DNA from: an uncultured Collinsella sp.
Lineage (GTDB): Bacteria > Actinomycetota > Coriobacteriia > Coriobacteriales > Coriobacteriaceae
DNA length: 28,361 nt
NCBI GenBank assembly: GCA_902493145.1
Contig: CABUOA010000025.1
Location: 1-28,361 of the forward strand
Reading direction: 5' to 3'
Position 1 is the first letter of the stretch; every line of letters begins with the position of its first letter. Position numbers and translations under genes: made by a program. Below are positions 15,614-23,862 of the stretch, in pieces. The notes beneath the pieces were generated by a model. That model saw only the letters and a list, made by a program, of their open reading frames with translations. It did not search any database and was not told the origin of the DNA.

Positions 15614-17441
15614 GATGCTCAAATTGCCGGTCTTGGACGTCGATGGAGAAAAGCTCGGCGTGGTGAACGATTTTGGTATTGCTACCGGCGAAGTTTTTCC
15701 GCACGTGACGTCGCTCGCGTTCCGCGGTCCCGGCAAGACGCCGTTTATGATCAGCTGGCGCAAATGGGTCGACCGTATCGACGAGACGGGTGTACACCTT
15801 AAGACGTCGGCCACCGAAATCCGTTTTTCGTACCTGCAGCCGACCGAACTCTTGCTTGCCCGCGACGTGCTCAACAAGCAGATTGTCGACACGCAGGGCA
15901 TGAAAGTCGTGCGCGTCAACGACATCAAGTTTTCCATGTCGGGCGAAAATCAGCTGCGCCTGCTGGGCGCCGAAGTGGGCGCCCGCGGTCTGCTACGCGC
16001 GATCAGCCCCGCACTCGAGCATATCGTCGAAGGCTTTATGAAGCACCTGGGCAAGCCGCTCAGTGAGGACATCATCGCTTGGTCCTACATGGACCTGCTC
16101 GATCGCTCGACCAAGAACATTCAACTCTCGGTGTCGCATAAGACGCTCGGCGAGCTGCACCCTGCCGACATCGCCGACATTATCGAGCAGCTCGACCCGC
16201 GCCTGCGTGCGCAGGTGTTTGCACAGCTCGATACTGCCCAGGCCGCCGAGGCCATCTCGGAGTTCGATGACGACGAGCTTATGACCGAGATGCTCGAGGG
16301 CCTGTCCGACACGGACGCATCGTCGATGCTGGCCATGATGGACCCGGACGACGCCGCCGACCTGATCGACGAGCTCGATTACGAGAAGGCCGAGAAGCTC
16401 CTGCGCCTGATGGGCGTCAAGGAGGAGAAGGCGATTCGTAACCTGCTGGGCTATGAGGACAACACCGCCGGCCGCATCATGACCTCGGAGTTTGTCTCGC
16501 TGCCCGCCACGGCGACGGTCGGCGATGCCATCGAGGCGATTCGCAAACTCGATGAGGACTTCGAGAGTGTCTATTACGTCTATACCGAGGATCCGAGCGG
16601 CATGCTCACCGGCGTGCTCTCGCTGCGCACGTTGATCGTGGCCGACCGCGATGCCACGCTGGGCCAGCTCGCCTATCGCGACCTGGTCTACGTGTCGCCC
16701 GACGAGGACCAGGAAGACGTGACGGACGAGATGACCAAGTACGACCTGGTTGCCATCCCTGTCTGCGACGAGAACCGTCATATCCTGGGCATCGTGACCT
16801 TCGACGACGCCATGGACGTTATCGCCGAGGAGCATCAGGAGGACCTGCAGATCGCCGGTGTCGGTTCGGGCGATAGCGCGTCCGACGACTCGACGAACGT
16901 GCTCAGCTGGTTCGTACATCGCCAGTACTGGGTTGTTGTATGGGGCATCGCGTCGTGCATCATGGCGACCGTGCTGGGAACGGCGCTCGGCTCCGCGCAT
17001 CTGGTGGTGTTCCCCATGTGCGCCATGCCGCTCGTACTGCTGGCGGCCTCGCGCATGGTGTCGTTCGTCAAGAACTACTTCTTGGAGTATGACGGTCACG
17101 ACGACGAGCCCAAGCCGTATCTGGGGTTCTTCTTCCAGAGCACGGGCATGGGCCTGATTCTGTCACTCGTGACCTACCTGTGCGCTCAGCTGGTGCGCAC
17201 CGCCGCGTTCCCCGATGCGCCCATGTTTGAGGAGCAACTCTTTACCGGGTGCTTTAATATCGCTGCCATCATTTGCCTGGTTGGCAACATGAGTGCCGTG
17301 ATTTACCTGATGGTGCTGTTCTGGCGTGACGAGCATGACCTCAACACGTCGGGCACCGCCATGAACGTTATTGCCGTCATGATCTCGTGCGTAGCGTACT
17401 GCGCCGCTGCGGTGCTGCTCACCATGTCGGTCATTGGTTAG
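15597..17441 (+). CDS. mgtE: MgtE-like magnesium transporter/sensor with PRC-barrel N-terminus and divergent membrane domain
   Basis: Protein of 614 aa from TTG 15597, or 608 aa from ATG 15615. The TTG start keeps the first element of the N-terminal barrel (YLSEMLKLPVLDVDGEKLG) but is 20 nt from GGAGG. Two PRC-barrel-like segments (about 1-80 and 85-125) precede an MgtE_N superhelix (about 175-290, LHPADIADIIEQLDP, MDPDDAADLIDELD) and a CBS pair (about 295-412, NTAGRIMTSEFVSLP). These are the Mg2+-sensing parts of MgtE. The C-terminal region (about 440-614) has five hydrophobic segments, as MgtE does, but the GNxGxQ signature of TM2 is absent (PMCAMPLVLLAASRMVSFV stands there), and so is the pore aspartate of TM5. 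Mg2+ conduction is therefore uncertain; it may sense Mg2+ for the NRAMP-like partner 8 bp downstream. Confidence 0.88.
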   Translation: MNYLSEMLKLPVLDVDGEKLGVVNDFGIATGEVFPHVTSLAFRGPGKTPFMISWRKWVDRIDETGVHLKTSATEIRFSYLQPTELLLARDVLNKQIVDTQGMKVVRVNDIKFSMSGENQLRLLGAEVGARGLLRAISPALEHIVEGFMKHLGKPLSEDIIAWSYMDLLDRSTKNIQLSVSHKTLGELHPADIADIIEQLDPRLRAQVFAQLDTAQAAEAISEFDDDELMTEMLEGLSDTDASSMLAMMDPDDAADLIDELDYEKAEKLLRLMGVKEEKAIRNLLGYEDNTAGRIMTSEFVSLPATATVGDAIEAIRKLDEDFESVYYVYTEDPSGMLTGVLSLRTLIVADRDATLGQLAYRDLVYVSPDEDQEDVTDEMTKYDLVAIPVCDENRHILGIVTFDDAMDVIAEEHQEDLQIAGVGSGDSASDDSTNVLSWFVHRQYWVVVWGIASCIMATVLGTALGSAHLVVFPMCAMPLVLLAASRMVSFVKNYFLEYDGHDDEPKPYLGFFFQSTGMGLILSLVTYLCAQLVRTAAFPDAPMFEEQLFTGCFNIAAIICLVGNMSAVIYLMVLFWRDEHDLNTSGTAMNVIAVMISCVAYCAAAVLLTMSVIG

Positions 17442-17449
17442 GTGGTCGC

Positions 17450-18712
17450 GTGCAAAATACCAAGCAAAAGTCGGGCACCAAGCAAAAGTTGACCATCGCG
17501 GCCATCTTTGGCGCTATGGGTCCCGGTCTGCTGGCGGCGCTTTCGGGCAATGACGCCGGCGGCATTGCAACGTATTCCAGCGCGGGCGCCAGCTATGGCT
17601 ATAAGATGCTCTGGATGCTTCCCGTCATGACTGTGCTGCTCATCGTGACGCAGGAGACCGCGGCGCGCTGCGGCTGCGTCACGGGCAAGGGCCTGGCATC
17701 GCTCATTCGCGAGCGCTTTGGCGTGCGCAAGAGTGTACTTGCTATGGCGGCGCTGTTGATCGCCAACACGGCTGTGACCATTTCGGAGTTTGCGGGCATC
17801 GCCAGCGGCCTTGCTCTCTTTGGCGTGCCGGCGAGCATCTCGGTGCCGTTGGTGGCGCTGCTGGTGTGGATGCTTACCATGTCGGGTAGTTTCCAGCGCA
17901 TCGAGAAGATTCTGCTGCTGGTGAGCTGCGTGTTCGTGACCTATATCGTCGCTGCATTTATGGCTGGCCCCAACTGGGGTGAGGTCGCGGTCGACCTGGT
18001 CGTGCCTAACATTCAAAATGACCCCAGCTACGTGTCGCTCGTGGTCGCAACGATCGGTACCACCATCGCGCCGTGGATGATCTTCTTGGCGCAGAACAAC
18101 GTGGTCGATAAGAACGCGGGCGAGGACGATATCGTGCTGCAGCGCATCGATACCGTGAGCGGCTCGCTTGCCGCCGATGTCATTGCCGGCTTTATTATCA
18201 TCACGACCGGTACGGTGTTGTTCCCGGCGGGTATTCAGATTAGCGATGCCGCTGATGCTGCCCGCGCGCTGGAGCCTATTGCGGGTCAGTGGTCCACGGT
18301 GCTGTTTGCCTCGGGCCTGGTCGCGGCGAGCTTCTTGGCCGCCTGCGTGCTGCCGGGCGTTACGTCGAGCGCTATCTGTGAGGCATTTGGATGGGAGCGC
18401 GGTGCCGACCGCAGCTGGGACGAGGCCCCGGTCTATCGCGGCATCATTACGGCCATCATCGGTATCTCTGCCGTGCTGGTGCTTATGCCCGGCGTCGATC
18501 TGTTCCAGATTATGATGACCTCGCAGGTCATCAATGGCGTGCTACTGCCCGTGGTTCTGGTGTTCCAGGTGGTTATTGCCGCTGACCGTCACATTATGGG
18601 CACTAACCGCAACGGCCGCGTGTGGAATGTGCTCACTTGGGCGACTATCGGTGTGATTACGGTGCTCACGGTCGTCATGTTTGTGCTGCAAGCGATGGGC
18701 TACAGCGCTTAA
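17450..18712 (+). CDS. NRAMP-family divalent metal transporter, possibly Mg2+-selective (NRMT-like)
   Basis: Eleven-helix-type NRAMP protein, 420 aa from GTG 17450. This start is favoured by GGTTAGGTGG directly upstream and by the short basic lead QNTKQKSGTKQK; an upstream ATG would overlap the mgtE-like gene by 55 bp. GAMGPGLLAALSGNDAGG (21-38) aligns with TM1 of NRAMPs, but the DPGN metal motif reads DAGG (D35 kept). GTTIAPWMIFLAQ (203-215) aligns with TM6, where the usual MPH is APW: the metal-binding methionine is A207. Loss of that methionine fits a hard ion such as Mg2+ rather than Mn2+ or Fe2+, and I recall that a Mg2+-transporting NRAMP branch was described from Eggerthella. The operon with the MgtE-like gene supports this. 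A strong terminator follows. Confidence 0.9.
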   Translation: MQNTKQKSGTKQKLTIAAIFGAMGPGLLAALSGNDAGGIATYSSAGASYGYKMLWMLPVMTVLLIVTQETAARCGCVTGKGLASLIRERFGVRKSVLAMAALLIANTAVTISEFAGIASGLALFGVPASISVPLVALLVWMLTMSGSFQRIEKILLLVSCVFVTYIVAAFMAGPNWGEVAVDLVVPNIQNDPSYVSLVVATIGTTIAPWMIFLAQNNVVDKNAGEDDIVLQRIDTVSGSLAADVIAGFIIITTGTVLFPAGIQISDAADAARALEPIAGQWSTVLFASGLVAASFLAACVLPGVTSSAICEAFGWERGADRSWDEAPVYRGIITAIIGISAVLVLMPGVDLFQIMMTSQVINGVLLPVVLVFQVVIAADRHIMGTNRNGRVWNVLTWATIGVITVLTVVMFVLQAMGYSA

Positions 18713-18730
18713 CGCCCACTTTTGCTTCCG

Positions 18731-18766
18731 AACAGGCCGCAGCCATGGGCTGCGGCCTGTTTTTTG
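18731..18766 (+). terminator. Strong intrinsic terminator after the NRAMP gene
   Basis: AACAGGCCGCAGCC (18731-18744) pairs perfectly with GGCTGCGGCCTGTT (18748-18761) over a 3-nt loop and is followed by TTTT. It ends the mgtE-like/NRAMP operon. On the minus strand it could also stop the convergent acyltransferase transcript, though the T-run there is short. Confidence 0.92.
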
Positions 18767-18822
18767 CCCGCGACCTCTTGGGGCCGGCTCGAAAAGAGTG
18801 ATTTTGGGTTGTTTGCTGCGGA

Positions 18823-21039
18823 CTACTTGTCGGTGCTCAGCTTGTGCGGCTTGAGAGCGAGCGCATTGACGAGCGCGTCGGTGGCAGACTTGACGGCTGC
18901 CGGTTGCGGATCGTTGACGTGATCCTCAGGATGCACGGGCAGGTCCTTCTTGACTGCGTCGTGGATCAAGTTGAGGTACTCAGTCACGCCAGTGGTCGAT
19001 AGGTGCGTGCCATCGCCATCGAACAGGTCGTTGCGGTTGGTACTGTATCCGTACCAGTCGATAACGCGCACGTTCTTGTAGCGCGTAGCGGCGTTGGCGA
19101 TGGCCTGGTTAGTAGAGCCAACCCACGGCTGCGGGCTGCGCGTGTTCACAAACACCACAATACGCTTATCTCCTGCATCGGCCATGATGGCGTCGATCTG
19201 GTCGTCGGTTACCAAGCCGTTGGTGCCCAGCGCAAAGACCACGATCTTGCCGGCAAGGTTCTGTTGGAGATAGCCCTCAAATGTCGCACGGCCCGCATCG
19301 AACTGGCGGCCCTTTTCGGCATCGATATGGCTGTGCGGGAACACGCCGTCAAAGGTGTCCACGGCACGCAGCGACACGGAGTCACCGATCATCAACAGGT
19401 CGTAGGAGCCATCGGGGAAGCCGTCGTTGTCCTTGTCGGTGTCGTCGGCCGCCTGCTGGTCGGTGGGCGCGGTGTTTTTGGCTTCCTTGTTCAGAACCTC
19501 GGCGCCCTCGCCGCTCAGCGCAGACGTCTCGGGCACAAAGATCAGGCCGCCCAGTGCAACGACCAACACGACAGCGCAGGCTGCGCAGACGGGGACGTGT
19601 GCGCGTGCCCAGTTGGCGGGCGTGGTGGTGCCATCGCGGAATTCGGCGACGGTGCGACCGAAGGCGCCCTTTCTAAACGGTGTCTCGATAAAGCGATATG
19701 AGCATTCGGCCACGGCGACCACCAACAGCACCTGCAAAATGTACTGCCACCAGGGCGTATCGTTGATGTTGGCGACCGGGTTCATGAGCAACAGCAGCGG
19801 ATAGTGCCACAGGTAGATGCTGTACGAGCGCTTGCCAATCCACACGAGCGGCTCGGCGGACAGCGCGCGGGCAACCATTCCCTGGGGCTGCACGCAGGCG
19901 GCAATAACCATGAGCGTGAGGATTGAGCACAGCAGCGTGCCTCCGCGATACTGGAACGGAGTGTAGCCGTTGGTGAGCGCGACCATGGCAGCAAGGCCAA
20001 CCAGACCCACGACGCCCAGCGCATCGATGGATGCGGGCGAGGACCAAAAGCGCACGAGGGCGCTCGGCTGTGCCGGGGCGGTCTCGGCTGATTCGTCGGC
20101 CTTCTCGCCAGGCTTGCCCTCGGCGTTCTTGCCGTGCTTGGCGGCGCCAGCCAGGCGATTGAGCCCCAAACGACGAGCGAGACGCACCGGCGCCAGGTCG
20201 CGATCGGGGATAAAGGCCATCCAGGCGCCCAGCAGCAGCGAGAACACGCGGGTGTCGGTGCCGTAGTACACGCGGCTGGGGTCGGCGGCAGGGTTGTAAA
20301 GCACCATCATGGCTAGGGCAGATACCGCGGCAAGGCCCAGAACCACGCGGCGCGTGTTGGGCTTGCTCACATGCATAGATACCATGGCAAACAGCAGTGG
20401 CGGCCAAATCAGGTAGAACTGTTCCTCGATGGCAAGCGACCAAAAGTGCGTGAGCGGTGAGGGGTCGCCCAGAGCATTGAAGTACGAGACGTTTTGGGCA
20501 ATCTGCCACCAGTTGTTGAAGAACAGCAGCGACGGCAGGATGTCGGGGCGCATCTTGGTGAGCATCACGTGGTTGAAGATGGTGCACAGCGCGCAGGTCA
20601 CGAACACTACCGTTACCACGGCAGGGACCAGGCGACGGATGCGGCGAATCCAGAAGCTCTTAAGGTCGATGCGGCCGGTCTTAGCGACTTCGTTGAGCAG
20701 CAAACGCGTGATCAGATAGCCCGAAAGCACAAAGAAGATCGTGACGCCGAGCAGGCCGCCCTGAGCCCACGTGAGGTTGAGGTGATAGAGCACCACCGCG
20801 ACGACGGCGAGCGTACGCAGACCGTCGAGTGCAGGGATGTAGCGGGACTTGGGGCGAGCAGGCGTCTGCTCCGCGGCGGGAGTGTTGGCGCGGCCCGCGT
20901 TGTTGGCAGAAGCGCGATGGGGGCTCGCGGTGCGTCGCGGTTCGTTGGCACGGCGTTCGCCCTTCACGCGTTCGTGCGGCGCCGGCTCGTTGCCCGTGCG
21001 GCGTCGACCGCGCGAGCCCGATTGCGAGAGTTGTTCCAT
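18823..21039 (-). CDS. OatA-like acyltransferase: AT3 membrane domain fused to SGNH hydrolase domain
   Basis: Protein of 738 aa with the layout of peptidoglycan O-acetyltransferase OatA. Residues 1-65 are a basic, disordered cytoplasmic tail. The acyltransferase-3 membrane domain (about 68-460) shows YIPALDGLRTLAVVAVVLYH (catalytic-type H86), FFVLSGYLITRLLL (102-115), RIRRLVPA and HFWSLAIEEQFYLIWP (198-213). One more helix (about 482-501) leads to an extracytoplasmic SGNH domain (about 545-700): GDSVS (S554), ALGTNG (N607) and DGDGTHLS (D676, H679), so the triad is intact. An acidic linker contains DTDKDNDGFPDG (533-544), like an EF-hand or thrombospondin-3 calcium loop. It probably O-acetylates peptidoglycan or another surface glycan. 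The Shine-Dalgarno is weak (GGATGATG). The protein is longer than typical OatA (about 600 aa) owing to the N-tail and an insert near 300-328. Confidence 0.9.
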   Translation of the reverse strand: MEQLSQSGSRGRRRTGNEPAPHERVKGERRANEPRRTASPHRASANNAGRANTPAAEQTPARPKSRYIPALDGLRTLAVVAVVLYHLNLTWAQGGLLGVTIFFVLSGYLITRLLLNEVAKTGRIDLKSFWIRRIRRLVPAVVTVVFVTCALCTIFNHVMLTKMRPDILPSLLFFNNWWQIAQNVSYFNALGDPSPLTHFWSLAIEEQFYLIWPPLLFAMVSMHVSKPNTRRVVLGLAAVSALAMMVLYNPAADPSRVYYGTDTRVFSLLLGAWMAFIPDRDLAPVRLARRLGLNRLAGAAKHGKNAEGKPGEKADESAETAPAQPSALVRFWSSPASIDALGVVGLVGLAAMVALTNGYTPFQYRGGTLLCSILTLMVIAACVQPQGMVARALSAEPLVWIGKRSYSIYLWHYPLLLLMNPVANINDTPWWQYILQVLLVVAVAECSYRFIETPFRKGAFGRTVAEFRDGTTTPANWARAHVPVCAACAVVLVVALGGLIFVPETSALSGEGAEVLNKEAKNTAPTDQQAADDTDKDNDGFPDGSYDLLMIGDSVSLRAVDTFDGVFPHSHIDAEKGRQFDAGRATFEGYLQQNLAGKIVVFALGTNGLVTDDQIDAIMADAGDKRIVVFVNTRSPQPWVGSTNQAIANAATRYKNVRVIDWYGYSTNRNDLFDGDGTHLSTTGVTEYLNLIHDAVKKDLPVHPEDHVNDPQPAAVKSATDALVNALALKPHKLSTDK

Positions 21040-21226
21040 AAAACATCATCCAATGACGAGAATAATCAGCACGCCTTCATTGTAGCTGCCTGCTCCTGTG
21101 AATGCTTGCTGCTGGCGCAAGCTCAAGCACGCGTCCACATCAAAGTGAACTAAAGTTATAGGGGGTGCGAGAGCGCACGATCGACGGCCGGCGGTGGGCA
21201 CAAAGCCCGCAGATGAGGAGGTTTCC
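21040..21226. promoter_or_regulatory. Divergent intergenic region between acyltransferase and ribokinase genes
   Basis: On the minus strand TACAAT (complement of 21079-21084) is a plausible -10 for the acyltransferase gene, without a good -35. On the plus strand the ribokinase gene is preceded by TTATAG near 21157, a small hairpin GTGCG-AGAG-CGCAC (21166-21179) and a strong GAGGAGG ribosome-binding site (21215-21221). No clear regulator site was recognised. Confidence 0.3.
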
Positions 21227-22189
21227 ATGGCGGATCACAGCATCGTTGCGGTGTTCGGCAGCATGAACATGGACCTTTCGGTGGCGTGCGAGCGCATGCC
21301 GCGCGCGGGCGAGACCGTCGGCGGCAGCGGTTTTATCACCAACGCCGGTGGCAAGGGCGCTAACCAGGCCGTCGCCGCCGCGCGCATGGGTGCGCGCACG
21401 TGCATGATCGGCGCGGTTGGGCGCGATACGTTTGGCGATGCGCTGGTGGCGGGACTTCAGGATGCCGGCGTGGGCGTTGAGTTTGTGGCGCGTCGCGATG
21501 ACGTGGAGACCGGTACCGCGACCATCATTCGCTGCGAGAGCGATAACCGCATCGTGCTGTCACCGGGCGCTAACCATGCGCTTGCGGGTGAGGATGTGGC
21601 CTGCGCGCTGAGGCGTCTGGTGGCCCATGAGCTCGACGGCGACGCCAGCGAGATTGCCCAGGCTGCCGGAAGCGTCTTTATCGCCCAGGGTGAATGTGAC
21701 CTTGCAGCGACGGCCGATGCGCTTGTTTGCGCTCACGAGCTGGGGTTCTATGCGGTCTTTAATCCGGCGCCTGCTTGTGAGTTGCCTGCGGAGGTCTGGC
21801 CTGCGGTCGACTTGGTCTGCCCCAACGAGACCGAGTGCCAGGTGCTGACGGGCATTCTGCCCACGGATGATGCGAGTTGCGTCGCCGCGCTCAATGCGCT
21901 GCTCGACAAGGGCGCCGGAGCTGCGGTCATCACGCTGGGTGGTGCCGGCTCGGTTACGCTCGGTGATGACGGCGAGCTGCTGCGCATGCCGGCGCTTTCG
22001 AGCACGCTAGTCGATACCACGGCCGCCGGCGATACGTTTATCGGCGCGTTGGCGGCGGCTCGCCTAGAGGGCCTGCCGCTCTTTGAGTGCATGGCCGCGG
22101 GTGCTCGCGCCTCGGCAGTGACGGTGTCGCGCCTGGGCGCTCAGCAATCGATTCCCACGCGCGCCGAAGTTGAACATTGGTTTGGTTAA
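21227..22189 (+). CDS. rbsK: Ribokinase
   Basis: PfkB-family sugar kinase, 320 aa, phosphorylating ribose to ribose 5-phosphate in the cytoplasm. The ATG at 21227 follows GAGGAGG by 5 nt. Motifs are GSMNMDLS (11-18, the ribokinase form of the sugar-binding N-terminus), NAGGKGANQAVAAARMGA (39-56, PfkB signature 1) and DTTAAGDTFIGAL (signature 2) with the catalytic base at D269. NPAP and VCPNETE, near residues 182 and 200, are also typical ribokinase segments. The nucleoside hydrolase gene starts 30 bp downstream, so the pair would release ribose from nucleosides and feed it to the pentose-phosphate pathway. No rbsD or ribose transporter is adjacent. Other PfkB sugars such as deoxyribose cannot be excluded, but the N-terminus and context favour ribose. 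Confidence 0.92.
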   Translation: MADHSIVAVFGSMNMDLSVACERMPRAGETVGGSGFITNAGGKGANQAVAAARMGARTCMIGAVGRDTFGDALVAGLQDAGVGVEFVARRDDVETGTATIIRCESDNRIVLSPGANHALAGEDVACALRRLVAHELDGDASEIAQAAGSVFIAQGECDLAATADALVCAHELGFYAVFNPAPACELPAEVWPAVDLVCPNETECQVLTGILPTDDASCVAALNALLDKGAGAAVITLGGAGSVTLGDDGELLRMPALSSTLVDTTAAGDTFIGALAAARLEGLPLFECMAAGARASAVTVSRLGAQQSIPTRAEVEHWFG

Positions 22190-22219
22190 ACGATAAAGAC
22201 GGAGAAGCGGAGTAGAACA

Positions 22220-23194
22220 ATGGCAATCAAGAAGCTGATCCTTGATCTGGATATGGGAGTGGACGATGCGATGGCGCTGGCCTATGCCATCGCGAGCCCC
22301 GAGGTAGAGCTCGTGGGCATCACCACGTGCTTTGGCAACGTGCGCGTCGAGCAATCGGCGCACAATTGCCTGTCGGTGCTCGATCTGCTGGGTCGCCCCG
22401 AGGTTCCGGTGTACCTGGGTGCCGACCGTCCTCTGCAGGCGACTGAGCCCTATACGCCGCCGGCGTCCACCGCGCTCATTCACGGCAAGAACGGCATCGG
22501 CGGCGCGAGCGTGCCCGCGTCGCCCTACGAGCCGGTGGGGGCGACCTCGGCCGACGGCAACGCTGCGGTCGATTATCTGATCGATGCCGCGCGCACCTAT
22601 GGCCCCGATCTGGTCTACGTAGCGACTGGCCCGCTCTCCAACCTGGCGCTCGCCCTGGAGCGCGATGCGGCGGCGATGATGTCCATCGGCCGCGTGGTCG
22701 TGATGGGCGGCGCCCTTACCGTGCCCGGTAACGTGAGCGCGGGCGCCGAGGCCAACATGGCGAGCGACCCCGAGGCAGCCGACGCGGTGCTGCGCTCGGG
22801 CCGTAAGCTCACCATGGTGGGTCTGGACGTGACGCATCGCGTGGTACTCACACGCCGCGACATTGCCGGCTGGACGGGCTCGGGCACCATGGCGGGATGC
22901 GCATTTGCGAGCATGGTCGAGCACTACATTGGCTCGTACGAGATGAACGCACCCTACCTGGGTGGTTGTGCGCTGCACGATCCGCTGGCCGTTGCCGTGG
23001 CGATCGACCCCACGCTCGTAGGTGCGCTCGGCTGCAACCTGCGTGTTGATCTGCTGGGCGAGTACCGCGGTCGCACCATCTGCGATGAGCGCCGCCTGTC
23101 CGATCCGGACAAGAGCGCGCTTGTGGCACTGACCGTGGATGCTCCGCGCTTCCTGTCCGAGTTCAAGACGCGTATGGCCCGTGTCCTTGGCTAA
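22220..23194 (+). CDS. Inosine-uridine-type nucleoside hydrolase
   Basis: Hydrolase of 324 aa that cleaves ribonucleosides to base and ribose. The N-terminal calcium site usually reads DxDPGxDDA; here it is DLDMGVDDAMAL (D9, D11, D15, D16), with all aspartates kept but Met in place of Pro. Further family marks are TTCFGNV (about 34-40), NGIGG, VYVATGPLSNLALALE (about 132-147), VVMGGAL, and the C-terminal HDP (D254) that completes the metal site. The gene is in an operon with rbsK, which uses the released ribose. Specificity (purine, pyrimidine or broad, as in RihA/B/C) cannot be read with confidence. GGAGAAGCGGAG precedes the ATG. A promoter and large inverted repeat follow the stop. Confidence 0.93.
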   Translation: MAIKKLILDLDMGVDDAMALAYAIASPEVELVGITTCFGNVRVEQSAHNCLSVLDLLGRPEVPVYLGADRPLQATEPYTPPASTALIHGKNGIGGASVPASPYEPVGATSADGNAAVDYLIDAARTYGPDLVYVATGPLSNLALALERDAAAMMSIGRVVVMGGALTVPGNVSAGAEANMASDPEAADAVLRSGRKLTMVGLDVTHRVVLTRRDIAGWTGSGTMAGCAFASMVEHYIGSYEMNAPYLGGCALHDPLAVAVAIDPTLVGALGCNLRVDLLGEYRGRTICDERRLSDPDKSALVALTVDAPRFLSEFKTRMARVLG

Positions 23195-23202
23195 GTTGTC
23201 TT

Positions 23203-23272
23203 TTGGACGGGGCTTTTTTGACTGGTATGATTGGTGCGACCATTCGAACCAGCTAAAAGAGCCCCGTCCCAA
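23203..23272 (+). promoter_or_regulatory. luxS promoter enclosed in a long inverted repeat
   Basis: TTGGAC (23203-23208) and TATGAT (23226-23231) are 17 bp apart, with TGG before the -10 (extended -10). The same stretch is the left half of an inverted repeat: GGACGGGGCT (23205-23214) with AGCCCCGTCC (23260-23269), TTTT with AAAA, and CTGGT (23222-23226) with ACCAG (23248-23252). Transcripts started here contain only the right half; read-through from the nucleoside hydrolase gene would carry the whole hairpin. Confidence 0.55.
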
Positions 23273-23295
23273 TTTGACTATCGAGAGGATCTGCC

Positions 23296-23784
23296 ATGGA
23301 GCGCATCGCCAGCTTTTCCGTTGATCATCTGCTGCTTGAGCCCGGCGTGTATGTGAGCCGCATCGACCGCGATCCGGCGACCGGTGCCGCCGTCACCACG
23401 TTTGACCTGCGCCTGACCACGCCCAACAAGGAGCCGGTCATGAACACGGCCGAGTGCCACACCATCGAGCACCTGGGCGCGACGTTCCTTCGCAATCATG
23501 CCGAGTGGTCGAGCCGCATTGTCTACTTTGGCCCCATGGGCTGCCGCACGGGCTTTTACCTCGTTGTGTTTGGCGAGGTGACGAGCGAGGAGATCCTGCC
23601 GCTCGTGCGTGAGCTGTTCGAGTTTGTCGCCGACTTTGAGGGCGATGTCCCCGGTGCCGCTCCCGAGGAGTGCGGCAACTACCTGGACCAGAACCTCCCC
23701 ATGGCAAACTGGCTCGCGCGCCGTTACCTCGACCGCGACCTGGCCGATATCGACGAGAAGCATCTGCACTATCAGCAGGCGTAA
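23296..23784 (+). CDS. luxS: S-ribosylhomocysteine lyase LuxS
   Basis: Enzyme of 162 aa that cleaves S-ribosylhomocysteine to homocysteine and DPD, the precursor of autoinducer-2, in the activated-methyl cycle. The sequence is canonical: HTIEHLGATFLRN (H55, E58, H59: zinc ligands and catalytic acid/base), GPMGCRTGFYL with catalytic C83, and ECGNYLDQNLPMA with zinc ligand C126. The length matches the family (about 155-170). GAGAGGAT lies upstream of the ATG. It is a single gene with its own promoter; no mtnN/pfs or methionine genes are next to it. A short GC hairpin with TTTTT follows the stop. Confidence 0.97.
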   Translation: MERIASFSVDHLLLEPGVYVSRIDRDPATGAAVTTFDLRLTTPNKEPVMNTAECHTIEHLGATFLRNHAEWSSRIVYFGPMGCRTGFYLVVFGEVTSEEILPLVRELFEFVADFEGDVPGAAPEECGNYLDQNLPMANWLARRYLDRDLADIDEKHLHYQQA

Positions 23785-23803
23785 GGGCTTTGTCGTCCAA
23801 AAC

Positions 23804-23824
23804 GCGCGCATTGGGCGCCTTTTT
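23804..23824 (+). terminator. Weak terminator after luxS
   Basis: GCGC (23804-23807 or 23806-23809) can pair with GCGC (23815-23818), followed by a T-run TTTTT (23820-23824). The stem is only four pairs, so confidence is limited. Confidence 0.4.
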
Positions 23825-23862
23825 GTTGATTGGTCGGGACAAGCGTTCAAAATCGCTCATGT

